DNA of 64,000 nucleotides from a bacterium (GTDB taxonomy: Bacteria > Myxococcota_A > UBA9160 > UBA4427), in assembly GCA_024742285.1 (NCBI GenBank), contig JANSYR010000007.1, forward strand, positions 124,001 to 188,000, read 5' to 3'. Shown piece by piece: positions 1 through 11,301 of the stretch. Position numbers and translations under genes: made by a program. The notes under the pieces are model-generated. The model had not been told where the DNA came from, ran no database searches, and saw nothing but the letters and a program-made list of their open reading frames with translations. Every line of letters starts with the position of its first letter. The first letter of the stretch is position 1.

Positions 1-866
1 AGCGGAAGGTTCGGCTGATAGAGCAGGTCCATCTGGGGACCGCGGCGCAGCATCACGAAGACCTGCTCGAGCTGCCCGAGGTCGACGGCGGGCTCGATGA
101 CCGCGATGCGGGTGAGACGGCCGCCCGAATCCCGCAGCTCGGCGACCCGGCCGAGCCGCAGTCCCTTCGGATAGACGCCCCCGAGCCCGGAGGTCACGAC
201 CTCGTCGCCCTCGACGACGTCCGCGCCGCGCACCACGAACTCGAACTCGAGCCGATCGCGACCGACCCCACGCACGACCCCCCGCGCGCGGCTCCGCTGG
301 ACCAGCGCGTCGACCGCGCTCTGCCGATCGAGCAGGAGCATCGTCTTGGCCGCGTGCCCGGAGGTCGCCGTCACGACGCCGACCACGCCCTCGTGGGTGA
401 TCACGGGCTGACCCGGCTCGACACCGTGCTGTGTCCCCCGATCGACGAGCACCGACCGGAACCACGGCGCGACGTCGAGACCGACGACCTCCGCGGGCAG
501 CATCGGAATCTCGACCTCGTCCCGCATGGAGGCCACGCGACCGAGATGGCCACTCGCGACGAGCGCTTCCCGGAACTGCAGGTTCTCCGCTTCGATCTCC
601 GCGATGCGACGTTCGAGCCGACGGTTCTCGGCACGCACGCCGATCAGATCCACGTAGCCGTCGTAGAAGTCGCGGGTCGCGACGAAGGGCGCGGAGACGA
701 GTCGCTCGATCGGCGCGGTGATCTCGAGGAGCGACGCCTGCCACCAGGGCAGGTCGCGACCGCCGTCTTCGCGCGCTCGCCGGTCGCCCACCATCGAGAC
801 GATGGTCAGCAGAACCAGGAACACGACGACCAGAGGCGCCGCGAGGCGTTTGAACAGATCCCCCAA
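1..866 (-). CDS. mreC: MreC, rod shape-determining protein (3' end cut by window edge)
   Basis: MreC is a periplasmic scaffold of the elongasome that links the MreB cytoskeleton to lateral-wall peptidoglycan synthesis. The reading starts at a TTG (complement of 864-866) preceded by AGGAG with a 5-base spacer. About 288 residues are visible. They show a short cytoplasmic start, one membrane segment near residues 9-25 (APLVVVFLVLLTIVSMV), a coiled coil rich in E and R (AENRRLERRIAEIEAENLQ), and the beta domain with GVVGVV and VTSGLGGVYPKGL, which are typical of MreC. The C-terminus runs off the left edge. mreB lies upstream on the same strand, so this is the usual mreB-mreC order. The call rests on these motifs and the neighbour. 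Confidence 0.93.
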   Translation of the reverse strand, partial: MGDLFKRLAAPLVVVFLVLLTIVSMVGDRRAREDGGRDLPWWQASLLEITAPIERLVSAPFVATRDFYDGYVDLIGVRAENRRLERRIAEIEAENLQFREALVASGHLGRVASMRDEVEIPMLPAEVVGLDVAPWFRSVLVDRGTQHGVEPGQPVITHEGVVGVVTATSGHAAKTMLLLDRQSAVDALVQRSRARGVVRGVGRDRLEFEFVVRGADVVEGDEVVTSGLGGVYPKGLRLGRVAELRDSGGRLTRIAVIEPAVDLGQLEQVFVMLRRGPQMDLLYQPNLP

Positions 867-929
867 TGAAGCTCCTACGCGGGCGGCGATCGCACCGCAT
901 CTTCGAGCGCTTCTCCCTGCGCCCTGCTC

Positions 930-947
930 GACGTACGAGAGTACGTC
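930..947. repeat. Perfect 7-bp hairpin between mreB and mreC
   Basis: GACGTAC and GTACGTC flank a 4-base loop (GAGA on the plus strand, TCTC in the mreB-to-mreC transcript). It sits in the 233-bp gap between the mreB stop and the mreC start. There is no following U-tract in the transcript direction, so it looks more like an RNA processing or stability element than a terminator. I see nothing else clear in 867-1099. Confidence 0.5.
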
Positions 948-1099
948 CGCGCGGGGCTCCGGTCCGAGGCACTCGAATCTACGGCACGCTTGCCGCCCTC
1001 CGCCGTGGGGTTGGCGTATTCAGGGCCGCAGCCCTCTCACTTGGCGCCCTTTGGGGGAATGGGGGCACCAGACTCCGAAAACCGGCTTGCTGCCCCGGC

Positions 1100-2664
<1,565 letters not shown>

Positions 2665-4191
2665 TTGCTCGAATCGTTCCGCAAAGGCCAGCGCTGGCTC
2701 ACGCTCATCTTCGTCGCGTCCATCGGCGGCGTCTTCATCTTCTTCTTCGGAAGCGGCGGCGGCGGGATCGGGCCGTCGACCCCCACGGGTAACGCGATCG
2801 TCCAGCTCGACGACGTCCAGCTGATGCAGCGCGACTTCCAGCGCGTGTCGAGCCAACGTGAGCAGCAGCTGCGCGAGCAGCTCGGTGCTGCCTACGAGCA
2901 GCTGAATGCGGACCAGATCGTCGCCTCCCAGGCGCTTCAGCAGCTGGTGAACGGCCTGGTCCTGGCGGCGGCCGCTCGGGACATGGGACTGCATGTCACC
3001 ACCGACGAGGTCCGCCGCGTCGTCCAGGCGAGCCCGGCGTTCATCAACGCCGAGGGCAGGTTCAGTCCCGATGCCTTCAACAACTACGCCCAGAGCCTCT
3101 ACGGCACCCAGCGCAACTTCATCCAGGCCTTCACCCGGGACCTGCTCGGTCAGAAGCTGCTCGAGCTCCTGACCGCGCAGACGACCGTGAGCGACGACGA
3201 GATCGACCTCGCGACCCGCTACGCCCTGGAGGAGGTCCGGATCGCCTACGCGTCGATCGACGCCGAGACGCTGCCCGAGGACGAAACGCTGCCCGAGGAG
3301 GCGGTGGAAGCGTGGGCCGAGGAGAACGAGGACGCGCTCCGTGAGACCTTCAATGCGAGGGCAGAATCCCTCGCCACCCCGGAGCAGGTCCGGGCCCGCC
3401 ACATCCTGGTCCAGGTCCCGGTGGGCGACGACGACGAAGAGATCGCGGAGGCCAAGGTCCGGGCCGAGGCGGCCCGGAGCCGGATCGAGCTCGGCGAAGA
3501 CTTCGAGGTCGTCGCCGGCGAGGTGTCCGACGACGTCGGCACGAAGAGCCTCGGCGGCGATCTCGGCCTCTTCGCCCGGGGCTCGAACGACCCCGCCCTC
3601 GACGAGGCGGCCTTCAGCCTGGAGGTGGGCGAGCTCTCCGAGGTGATCCGCTCCGGCGTCGGCTGGCACATCGTCCGGGTCGACGAGAAGGTCGAGGCCG
3701 AACCCGCCACCTGGCAGGGCCAGCGCCTGGCGCTGGCCCGGGAGGGGGCGCGCGCCGAACGCGCCGCCGCGTGGGCGCAGGAGCGCGCCGAGCTCCTGGT
3801 CCAGGCGATCGGCCGCGGCAGCTCACTGGAGGACGCAGCCCGCGATGCGGGCATGACCCTCGAACGTCCCCCGGCGCTCACGCGACGCCCCGACGGCTTC
3901 GTGCCGGGACTGGGTGCCGCCGAGGACCTGCTGACCGCAGCGTTCACCCTGGACGAAGGCGAGAGCAGCGACGAGATCTTCGACGTCGCGGGTCGCAAGG
4001 TGCTGATCCAGGTCCTCGAGCGGACGGTCGCCGACGAGGACACGATCGCCGAGCGTCGCGACGAGAACCGCTCCACGGCCCTCGTGCAGAAGCAGAACGC
4101 GGTGGTCGAAGCCTGGATGGCCGACTACCGGCGCCAGCTCGAAGAAGCCGGCCGCCTGAAGATCAACGCCGCCCTCGCCCTCGGCAGCTGA
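2665..4191 (+). CDS. Membrane-anchored parvulin-type peptidyl-prolyl isomerase (PpiD/SurA-like)
   Basis: The protein is likely a periplasmic folding factor anchored in the inner membrane. I place the start at a TTG at 2665 (MLESFRKGQRW), preceded by GAGG six to seven bases upstream; the frame remains open back to a GTG at 2599, but that extension is low-complexity and Arg-rich. From the TTG it is 508 residues: a single membrane segment at about 12-30 (LTLIFVASIGGVFIFFFG), a SurA/PpiD-type N-terminal domain around 40-200, and a parvulin domain around 240-360 (VRARHILVQV, GGDLGLFARG, GWHIVRVDE). A C-terminal region of about 140 residues follows. E. coli PpiD is longer, near 620 residues. It stands alone, divergent from mreB. 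Confidence 0.88.
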   Translation: MLESFRKGQRWLTLIFVASIGGVFIFFFGSGGGGIGPSTPTGNAIVQLDDVQLMQRDFQRVSSQREQQLREQLGAAYEQLNADQIVASQALQQLVNGLVLAAAARDMGLHVTTDEVRRVVQASPAFINAEGRFSPDAFNNYAQSLYGTQRNFIQAFTRDLLGQKLLELLTAQTTVSDDEIDLATRYALEEVRIAYASIDAETLPEDETLPEEAVEAWAEENEDALRETFNARAESLATPEQVRARHILVQVPVGDDDEEIAEAKVRAEAARSRIELGEDFEVVAGEVSDDVGTKSLGGDLGLFARGSNDPALDEAAFSLEVGELSEVIRSGVGWHIVRVDEKVEAEPATWQGQRLALAREGARAERAAAWAQERAELLVQAIGRGSSLEDAARDAGMTLERPPALTRRPDGFVPGLGAAEDLLTAAFTLDEGESSDEIFDVAGRKVLIQVLERTVADEDTIAERRDENRSTALVQKQNAVVEAWMADYRRQLEEAGRLKINAALALGS

Positions 4192-4226
4192 GAGCGAGCC
4201 TCAGCGACGCCCCGGACACGGACGGG

Positions 4227-4260
4227 CTGGGCGTCGCCCTGCGCGCACGGCGCCACGAAG
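4227..4260. repeat. 34-bp dispersed repeat, copy A
   Basis: It starts CTGGGCGTCGCC and ends GGCGCCACGAAG. It shares 34-bp length and both conserved ends with copies B (4281-4314) and C (5244-5277). It lies in the gap between the convergent foldase gene and folE, 54 bp before copy B. GGCG near the start can pair with CGCC near the end. Confidence 0.65.
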
Positions 4261-4280
4261 GCGTCGGGCGCTTCTCCGCG

Positions 4281-4344
4281 CTGGGCGTCGCCTCAGAAGC
4301 AGGGTGCCACGAAGCCAGTTGTGGCGCCCAAAGCCGCAAGAAAG
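4281..4344. repeat. 34-bp dispersed repeat, copy B, with 30-bp tail abutting the folE stop
   Basis: The 34-bp core (4281-4314) begins CTGGGCGTCGCC and ends TGCCACGAAG. A further 30 bp to 4344 ends in CAAAGCCGCA followed by AGAAAG, and resembles the tail of copy C. The element ends exactly at the folE stop codon, so in the folE transcript it would be the first sequence after translation ends. Confidence 0.65.
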
Positions 4345-4938
4345 TCAGGCGAAGGATTCCTTCGCCTGGCGGATCAGCGCCATGAACTCGCTGCGCGTCT
4401 TCGAATCCGATTCGAAGGTCCCGCGCATGGAGCTCGTGACGGTGTAGCTGTTCTGCTTCTGGACGCCGCGCATCATCATGCAGAGGTGCTTCGCCTCGAC
4501 GACGACGCCCACCCCCTGAGGCTTGAGCACCTGCTCGATCGTCTCGGCGATCTGCATCGTGAGCCGCTCCTGCACCTGCAGACGACGCGCGAAGATTTCG
4601 ACCGTGCGCGGCACCTTCGACAGACCGACGACCTTGCCGTTCGGGATGTAGGCCACGTGGGCGCGGCCGAAGAAGGGCACCATGTGGTGCTCGCACTGGC
4701 TGTAGAAGTCGATGTCGCGGACGAGCACCATCTCGTCGTAGTCGACGTCGAAGAGCGCGCCCGTCAGGATGTCGGCGGGGTCCTGCGCGTAGCCCTGCGT
4801 GAAGAAGCGCATCGCCTTGGCGACGCGGCTCGGCGTCTTCTGCAGTCCGTCTCGACCCGGGTCCTCGCCGAGCTCCTTCAGCATGCCGTGGACGAAGCCC
4901 TCGATCGGGTCCGGCATGTCGTCGTCGTTCGCGCTCAT
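4345..4938 (-). CDS. folE: GTP cyclohydrolase I
   Basis: FolE converts GTP to 7,8-dihydroneopterin triphosphate, the first step of tetrahydrofolate and pterin synthesis. The 197-residue protein starts at ATG (complement of 4936-4938) with AGGAG seven bases upstream; the frame stays open far upstream, but that extension is Arg-rich and not family-like. The zinc-site motif [19 protein letters not shown] places Cys82 and His85, and Cys153 lies in [10 protein letters not shown]. The substrate-binding segments QVQERLT and the C-terminal TRSEFMALI are also standard. The gene stands alone between two copies of the 34-bp repeat, with lexA upstream on the same strand. Confidence 0.97.
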   Translation of the reverse strand: MSANDDDMPDPIEGFVHGMLKELGEDPGRDGLQKTPSRVAKAMRFFTQGYAQDPADILTGALFDVDYDEMVLVRDIDFYSQCEHHMVPFFGRAHVAYIPNGKVVGLSKVPRTVEIFARRLQVQERLTMQIAETIEQVLKPQGVGVVVEAKHLCMMMRGVQKQNSYTVTSSMRGTFESDSKTRSEFMALIRQAKESFA

Positions 4939-5173
4939 CGTGTCTCCTGTGGGAATCGCCGCTCGAGGTCGCCCGCGCCGAGGCGCGCCTCGGAGAAGGC
5001 AAGGCCGCACAGAGCGTCGCCTCGCACCGCGGCGGACGGCCGACTCGTTGGCCTCTCCCCACACCGCAACCCCGGAGCGGTCGCGGCGGAGCCTAGCCCC
5101 GAAACCCGCCCACGTCAGATCGCCCGCGAGCCCCTCGAGCGCCACCCGGAGCCCTGGCAAGCGCCCCGAAACG

Positions 5174-5243
5174 CTCGGCATCCGATCCGAAACCACAGCC
5201 CCTGGATTCTCGACATCCGATCCGAAACCACAGCCCCTAAACA
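5174..5243. repeat. Two tandem 35-bp units between folE and lexA
   Basis: The units occupy 5174-5208 and 5209-5243. Each starts CTCG and shares a perfect 25-bp core beginning CATCCGATCCGAAACCACAG (5179-5203 and 5214-5238). A third partial start, CTCGGCGTCGCC, coincides with the beginning of repeat copy C, as if C had inserted or recombined at a unit boundary. Confidence 0.75.
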
Positions 5244-5300
5244 CTCGGCGTCGCCCTACGAGCAAGGCGCCACGAAGTCACCCTGACGCTCAAAGCCGCA
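5244..5300. repeat. 34-bp dispersed repeat, copy C, abutting the lexA stop
   Basis: The core at 5244-5277 begins CTCGGCGTCGCC and ends GGCGCCACGAAG. The tail to 5300 contains CTCAAAGCCGCA, matching the copy B tail. It ends one base before the lexA stop codon (5301-5303), the same placement that copy B has relative to folE. Confidence 0.7.
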
Positions 5301-5972
5301 CTAAAAGCTGCGCATCAGCCCCCGGACCACCCCACGGATCTCGACCTGCGAAGCGTGGTACTCCATGGGCTGCATCGTCGAGTTGGCCGGCACGAGCTTC
5401 ACGTCCGCCCCGGACCGGTAGAAGCGCTTGAGCGTCGCCTCGTCGCCGTCGACCAGAGCCACGACCGTCTCGCCGTTCCGGGCCTCGCTCCGCCCTTCGA
5501 TCACCACCAGGTCCCCGTCGCAGATCTGGTCCTCGATCATCGAGTCCCCCCGAACCCGGAGCACGTAGTGGTCCGTGCGGCCCGGGACCATCTCCATGGG
5601 AACCGCGACCTGTTCGGCGACGGCGGCATCCGGCTCGATCGCCTCGATCGGACGGCCCGCGGCGACCGTTCCCAGGATGGGAAGGTGCACGCTCTCCGGC
5701 GCTTCCTCCTCGGGAACGGGCTCGACGGAACGCGACCGGTTCCAGGCCTTCCGGAGGTAGCCCTTGTCCACGAGGTGCTTCACGTGCTTGTGGACGGTCG
5801 CGACGGAGGACAGCCCGAAGGCGGCCGCGATCTCCTCGAGACTGGGCGAGTATCCCTGCTCGGCCACGAAGCCGGAGATGAAGTCGAAGATCTCCCGCTG
5901 GCGGCGGGTCAGCGCGGCGGACCGGGCTCCGGAGAGATCGGTCACGGAAGCGGAGTCGGGCGTCTCGGGCAT
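5301..5972 (-). CDS. lexA: LexA, SOS-response repressor/autoprotease
   Basis: LexA represses DNA-damage genes and cleaves itself when stimulated by RecA filaments. The 223-residue protein has the N-terminal winged helix ([12 protein letters not shown] at 21-32, [20 protein letters not shown] at 41-60), the Ala-Gly cleavage site at 105-106 (GTVAAGRP), the catalytic Ser144 (RGDSM) and Lys182 (EATLKRF). It has about 20 extra residues before the canonical start of the DNA-binding domain. It is divergent from groES, with the shared region holding mirrored TTGACT elements. A palindrome in its leader (6005-6018) could be an operator. Confidence 0.95.
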   Translation of the reverse strand: MPETPDSASVTDLSGARSAALTRRQREIFDFISGFVAEQGYSPSLEEIAAAFGLSSVATVHKHVKHLVDKGYLRKAWNRSRSVEPVPEEEAPESVHLPILGTVAAGRPIEAIEPDAAVAEQVAVPMEMVPGRTDHYVLRVRGDSMIEDQICDGDLVVIEGRSEARNGETVVALVDGDEATLKRFYRSGADVKLVPANSTMQPMEYHASQVEIRGVVRGLMRSF

Positions 5973-6004
5973 GAGCAGAGGGTCCTCCTCGGGCCCCGGG
6001 ACGT

Positions 6005-6018
6005 CCTCCGAACGGAGG
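6005..6018. promoter_or_regulatory. Palindrome in the lexA leader, possible operator or hairpin
   Basis: CCTCCG and CGGAGG flank AA, giving a 14-bp palindrome 33 bases upstream of the lexA start. It could be a LexA operator or an RNA hairpin. It does not match the E. coli CTGT-N8-ACAG box, so assignment as a LexA site is only a guess. Confidence 0.3.
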
Positions 6019-6125
6019 CGCCGGCGGGCCTTCGGTGCATTTTCGCCCGAGAGAGTGGCGAAGTCGCGGCGAAAGTCAACCAGGGTGCGATTCCGGGGGA
6101 CTCATGTGCAACTTTTTTCGGGGCC

Positions 6126-6155
6126 TTGGTTGACTCGCTCGGGCGCGGGTATAGC
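6126..6155 (+). promoter_or_regulatory. Candidate groESL promoter
   Basis: TTGGTT at 6126-6131 lies 18 bp from TATAGC at 6150-6155. An alternative -35, TTGACT at 6130-6135, is close to consensus but only 14 bp from that -10 (16 bp from a TAGCTT at 6152-6157). Either reading puts the transcription start just before the CIRCE element, as in HrcA-regulated chaperone operons. Confidence 0.55.
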
Positions 6156-6166
6156 TTGCGGCGCCG

Positions 6167-6193
6167 TTGGCACTCGGGCCCCCCGACTGCCAA
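6167..6193 (+). promoter_or_regulatory. CIRCE element (HrcA operator) of groESL
   Basis: TTGGCACTC (6167-6175), a 9-base spacer and GACTGCCAA (6185-6193) match the CIRCE consensus TTAGCACTC-N9-GAGTGCTAA. The arms are inverted repeats with a single mismatch, and the 9-base spacing is exact. It lies a few bases downstream of the candidate -10 box, so HrcA binding should block groESL transcription until heat or misfolding stress inactivates HrcA. hrcA itself is not in the window. Confidence 0.85.
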
Positions 6194-6408
6194 CGCCGGC
6201 CGGGCGCTGCCGTCCGACCACCACAACCCGTTCCCGACTGAACTCCGAGGCGTCCCGCCTGGCACCCATGGCGCACCCATGGCCAGGGGACGTTCCGGAG
6301 TCGTCCTTCAACCGCCCCCCTCGGTCAGAGCGGGGGCCCCTGCTCTCCGGCGCCGCCGGAGGACTCCCGACCCGGACGCCCGGGCGGGCAGTCGTAGAGA
6401 GGCGACCC

Positions 6409-8366
<1,958 letters not shown>

Positions 8367-8424
8367 CTCTGGTTGGCCTGCGGCCTGCCCGCGCCTTCGG
8401 CACGGTGGGCCCATTCAGTCCGGT

Positions 8425-8440
8425 CCCCGCGCAAGCGGGG
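8425..8440 (+). repeat. Short GC hairpin with GCAA tetraloop after groEL
   Basis: CCCCGC and GCGGGG flank a GCAA loop, a stable GNRA-type tetraloop. It lies 59 bp beyond the groEL stop and 16 bp before the terminator hairpin, where it could protect the 3' end of the groESL mRNA. Confidence 0.5.
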
Positions 8441-8456
8441 TGCTGAACCGATGAAG

Positions 8457-8495
8457 ACGCCCCCGTTGCCTCGAGGCAGCGGGGGTGTTCTCGTT
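8457..8495 (+). terminator. Rho-independent-type terminator of groESL
   Basis: A 13-bp stem (ACGCCCCCGTTGCC pairing with GGCAGCGGGGGTGT, with one G-T pair) encloses a TCGA loop and is followed by TCTCGTTTC. The T-run is short but the stem is very strong. It lies about 90 bp after groEL and before the next gene. Confidence 0.75.
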
Positions 8496-8625
8496 TCGGG
8501 GCGCACACTCCCGGAATCCCGGGCGATCCGTTACGTCCGCTACATCGCCCGCGATCTTCCATGTGCTAGTCGTGCGCCTCTGCGGATGCGTGATCTCGCG
8601 CTCCGCGGATCGAGGAGGCGGATCG

Positions 8626-9789
8626 ATGGCGAAGCGGAAGCTCTTCTACGCGACCAATCGCGGGCACGTGAAAGGCGAGAACGGCTCGCGCCGGCGTCCC
8701 GAGAGCTACGGCCAGGGCTTCTCCTCGGACGGACTCGAGAACCTGCGCTTCGGCCGGCTGAACCTCTCCGTCGACGGGGACCGCATCCGGCGCCACCTGA
8801 ACGGGAACACGAAGATCGGCCGGGGGAACGGCGGCGACCTCGCGAAATACCTGACGAGCCGGGCGAAGAAACCGGAAGCGATCTCGATCCGGACCTACCG
8901 CGAGCACCTGCCGGATCGCGAGGCGTCCGACGCGAATCAGCCGGAGGGCGCGGTCTGGGGTTCGCTCGAGATGTTCGCCGAGCTCCAGGAGGAGATGCGG
9001 GATGGGGCGGACGTGCTCGTCTTCATCCACGGCTTCAACGTCGACTGGTACGAGGCCGTGGGGAGCGCCCTGGCGCTCCAGGAGATGCTGAATCGCAAGC
9101 CCTCCCTCGTCTCCAGAAAGCAGATCGTCGTCCTCTTCAGCTGGCCGTCGGACGGCAAGGCGATCCCGCACGTCTCCTACAAGTCGGATCGCGCCGACGC
9201 CACGGCGTCCGGCCCCGCCGTCGGTCGCGCCTTCCTCAAGCTCCGCGACTTCCTGGTCGCCGAGCGGCGGCGCCAGCGGGACGACGACGCCCCGCCCTGC
9301 GACGGCGAGATGAACGTGCTCTGCCATTCGATGGGCAACTTCGTCCTGCAGCACGCGGTCGCCCGCCTCGCCGAGCACACCCCGGGCAGCACGCTGCCGC
9401 GCCTCTTCGGGCAGGTCTTCCAGTGTGCCGCGGACGTCGACGACGAAGTGCTCGAGCCAGGGCGCGGCCTCGGCCAGCTCCACCAGCTCGCCAACCGCGT
9501 GAACGTCTACTTCAATCGGGGCGACGCGGCCCTGGCGATCTCCGACTACACCAAGGGCAACACGGATCGGCTGGGAACCGCCGGCGCGGCGAGCATGAGC
9601 CGCGTCCACAACAAGATCCATCAGGTCGACTGCTCCCCGATCGTGCGCGGCGCGGTCGAGCACAGCTACTACGTGAACGGGCGCGTCAACGACGACATCC
9701 GCCTCTCCCTCGACGGCGCGGGACCGGACGACCCGGCTCGACCGCGGCGGCGACCGAACCCCGGGATCAACGAGTTCGTGATGAAATAG
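8626..9789 (+). CDS. Alpha/beta hydrolase, DUF900-type
   Basis: The product is a predicted serine hydrolase of unknown substrate. The start at ATG 8626 is chosen for GAGGAGG seven bases upstream; the longer frame from 8485 is discounted. In 387 residues it shows an oxyanion-type FIHGFNV (133-139), a strand-turn FSWPSDG, and the nucleophile elbow VLCHSMGNF with Ser235; Asp in NRGD and a His near the C-terminus (VEHSYY) could complete the triad. This order matches the DUF900 alpha/beta hydrolases. There is no signal peptide, so it is probably cytoplasmic. Neighbours give no clue to function. Confidence 0.8.
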   Translation: MAKRKLFYATNRGHVKGENGSRRRPESYGQGFSSDGLENLRFGRLNLSVDGDRIRRHLNGNTKIGRGNGGDLAKYLTSRAKKPEAISIRTYREHLPDREASDANQPEGAVWGSLEMFAELQEEMRDGADVLVFIHGFNVDWYEAVGSALALQEMLNRKPSLVSRKQIVVLFSWPSDGKAIPHVSYKSDRADATASGPAVGRAFLKLRDFLVAERRRQRDDDAPPCDGEMNVLCHSMGNFVLQHAVARLAEHTPGSTLPRLFGQVFQCAADVDDEVLEPGRGLGQLHQLANRVNVYFNRGDAALAISDYTKGNTDRLGTAGAASMSRVHNKIHQVDCSPIVRGAVEHSYYVNGRVNDDIRLSLDGAGPDDPARPRRRPNPGINEFVMK

Positions 9790-9896
9790 GCCGCGGCGTC
9801 CGCGCATTCGCCTCCTTCCGTGAACCCCTTCACGGAACGTCCCCTTCCCCCGGATCTACGCTCGTGTTCGTCGCCCGCCCAGGAGGTGCCGTCACG

Positions 9897-11258
9897 ATGT
9901 CGAAACGATCCCTTCTCGCCCTCCCCTTCTCCCTGCTCGCGTCCCTCGCCGCGATCTCCCTCGCCGCCCCCGCCGGCGCCCAGTCCGTCGCGATCGCCTT
10001 CGAAGGCGACCCCGAACCGGGCGGATCCGGCGGGACCTACAGCGCGCTCCGGGCGCCCGTCGTGAACGACTCGGGCGTGGTCGCCTTCCGTTCGTCGATC
10101 GCGAGCGGAAGCGCCACCTCGGGCGTCTACCGGGACGCGGCGTCGGGCGTGGCCGCGATCGCGCTGACCGGCGACCTCGCCCCGGACACGGGCGGCGGAA
10201 CCTTCACCTCCTTCGGCGACCCCGCGATCAACGCCTCGGGCGACGTCGTCTTCAACGCCACCGTCGGCGGGGGCACCGCGAACGCGGGCATCTGGCAGTC
10301 CACCCCTGCCGGTCTCCTCACGATCGTGACGACCCAGGTCGCCGCGCCGGGTACCTCGGGTGGCTTCTACACCGCCTTCGTGTCCCCGATCGCGATCAAC
10401 GACGTCGGCGAGATCACCTTCTTCGCGAACACGTCGAGTCCCGCCGCGACCGGCGGGATCTTCGTCGAGGGCGACGGCGTGGCGAGCCGGTCGGTCTTCC
10501 TCGCGAACCAGGCGTCGCCCCCGGACGTGATCAACGGGACCTACTTCGCCTTCGGCCGGCCGGCCATCAACGCGAGCGGCGACGTCGCCACCACCGTCAC
10601 GATCTTCGACGGCGTCTCCACCTTCACCGAGGCGGTCGTCGTCGACGAGGCGGGCGGCCCGCGCGTCGTCGCGTTCGCCGGCGACGCCGCGCCGGAGGTG
10701 GGCGGCGGCACGTTCCAGAACTTCAACTTCATCGGCCCGCCCGCGATCGACGACGGAGGCGCCGTCTCCTTCAGCGCGAACGTGAACGGCGGCACGGCCC
10801 TCCGCGGCCTCTTCCGTGACGAGGCCGGCGCGCTCTCGGCGTCCGAGCTCCAAGGCGAGGAAGCTTTCGGCACGTCGAGCGGCGATTTCTTCCTGTTCCA
10901 GGCGGACCGGCTGACGAACACCGCGAGCGGGGGCCTCGGTTTCGCCGCGAATCTGCTCGGCAGCAGCGTGAATGCGGGCGCCTTCTTCACGCCGCCGGGA
11001 GGAGACAGCTGGCCGATCGCGGTCGTCGGCGACGTGGTCCCCGACGGCGGGGGCAACACGTTCCGAGCCTTCCCGAGTGCACCGGACGTGAGCGACGGCG
11101 GCGATGCGGTCTTCCTCGCCCGACAGGGGCCGGCCTTCGATGACGTGATCGTCCTGGCGGTCCCGGAGCCCGGTCGGACCCTCGGCCTCGCGATCACGAG
11201 CCTCGCCCTGCTGCTCGGAACGGCGCGCGATCGGCGGCGCGCCTGCGCGGGACGCTAG
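9897..11258 (+). CDS. Secreted PEP-CTERM protein with seven ~57-residue repeats
   Basis: The protein has a signal peptide (LLASLAAISLAAPAGAQS, cleavage near residue 29) and a C-terminal PEP-CTERM sorting signal: VPEPG at 422-426, a hydrophobic stretch (LGLAITSLALLLG) and an Arg-rich tail. PEP-CTERM tails are processed by exosortase. In between are seven repeats opening with G-x-Y/F at about residues 46, 100, 155, 213, 270, 329 and 386, each containing a P-x-I/V-N/D-x-x-G segment and then a hydrophobic strand (for example PAINASGDVVFNATV). Seven units suggest a beta-propeller. ATG 9897 has AGGAGG upstream; 453 residues. No exosortase gene is in the window and the function is unknown. Confidence 0.85.
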   Translation: MSKRSLLALPFSLLASLAAISLAAPAGAQSVAIAFEGDPEPGGSGGTYSALRAPVVNDSGVVAFRSSIASGSATSGVYRDAASGVAAIALTGDLAPDTGGGTFTSFGDPAINASGDVVFNATVGGGTANAGIWQSTPAGLLTIVTTQVAAPGTSGGFYTAFVSPIAINDVGEITFFANTSSPAATGGIFVEGDGVASRSVFLANQASPPDVINGTYFAFGRPAINASGDVATTVTIFDGVSTFTEAVVVDEAGGPRVVAFAGDAAPEVGGGTFQNFNFIGPPAIDDGGAVSFSANVNGGTALRGLFRDEAGALSASELQGEEAFGTSSGDFFLFQADRLTNTASGGLGFAANLLGSSVNAGAFFTPPGGDSWPIAVVGDVVPDGGGNTFRAFPSAPDVSDGGDAVFLARQGPAFDDVIVLAVPEPGRTLGLAITSLALLLGTARDRRRACAGR

Positions 11259-11301
11259 GCCGACTCCGCATCCGCCCGGCGGCACGGTACCCTCCGCCGT
11301 C

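Larger units (their letters stand above)
4939..5300. other. Intergenic region between lexA and folE
   Basis: No gene is visible in these 362 bp. The folE-proximal half is GC-rich and featureless apart from the folE ribosome binding site. The lexA-proximal part carries two tandem 35-bp units (5174-5243) followed directly by repeat copy C (5244-5300). Confidence 0.6.
5973..6408. other. Divergent regulatory region between lexA and groES
   Basis: This 436-bp region holds no gene. It contains the lexA-side palindrome CCTCCG-AA-CGGAGG (6005-6018), AGTCAACCA at 6074-6082 and its exact inverse TGGTTGACT at 6127-6135, which give a TTGACT -35-like box facing each way. A TATAGC -10-like box (6150-6155), a CIRCE element (6167-6193) and a leader of about 215 bases before groES complete it. 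Confidence 0.75.

Noticed and set aside
8373-9896. N-terminal extension of the seven-repeat PEP-CTERM frame
   Set aside because: It runs through the terminator and the DUF900 hydrolase in another frame; the signal peptide and AGGAGG mark the true start at 9897.
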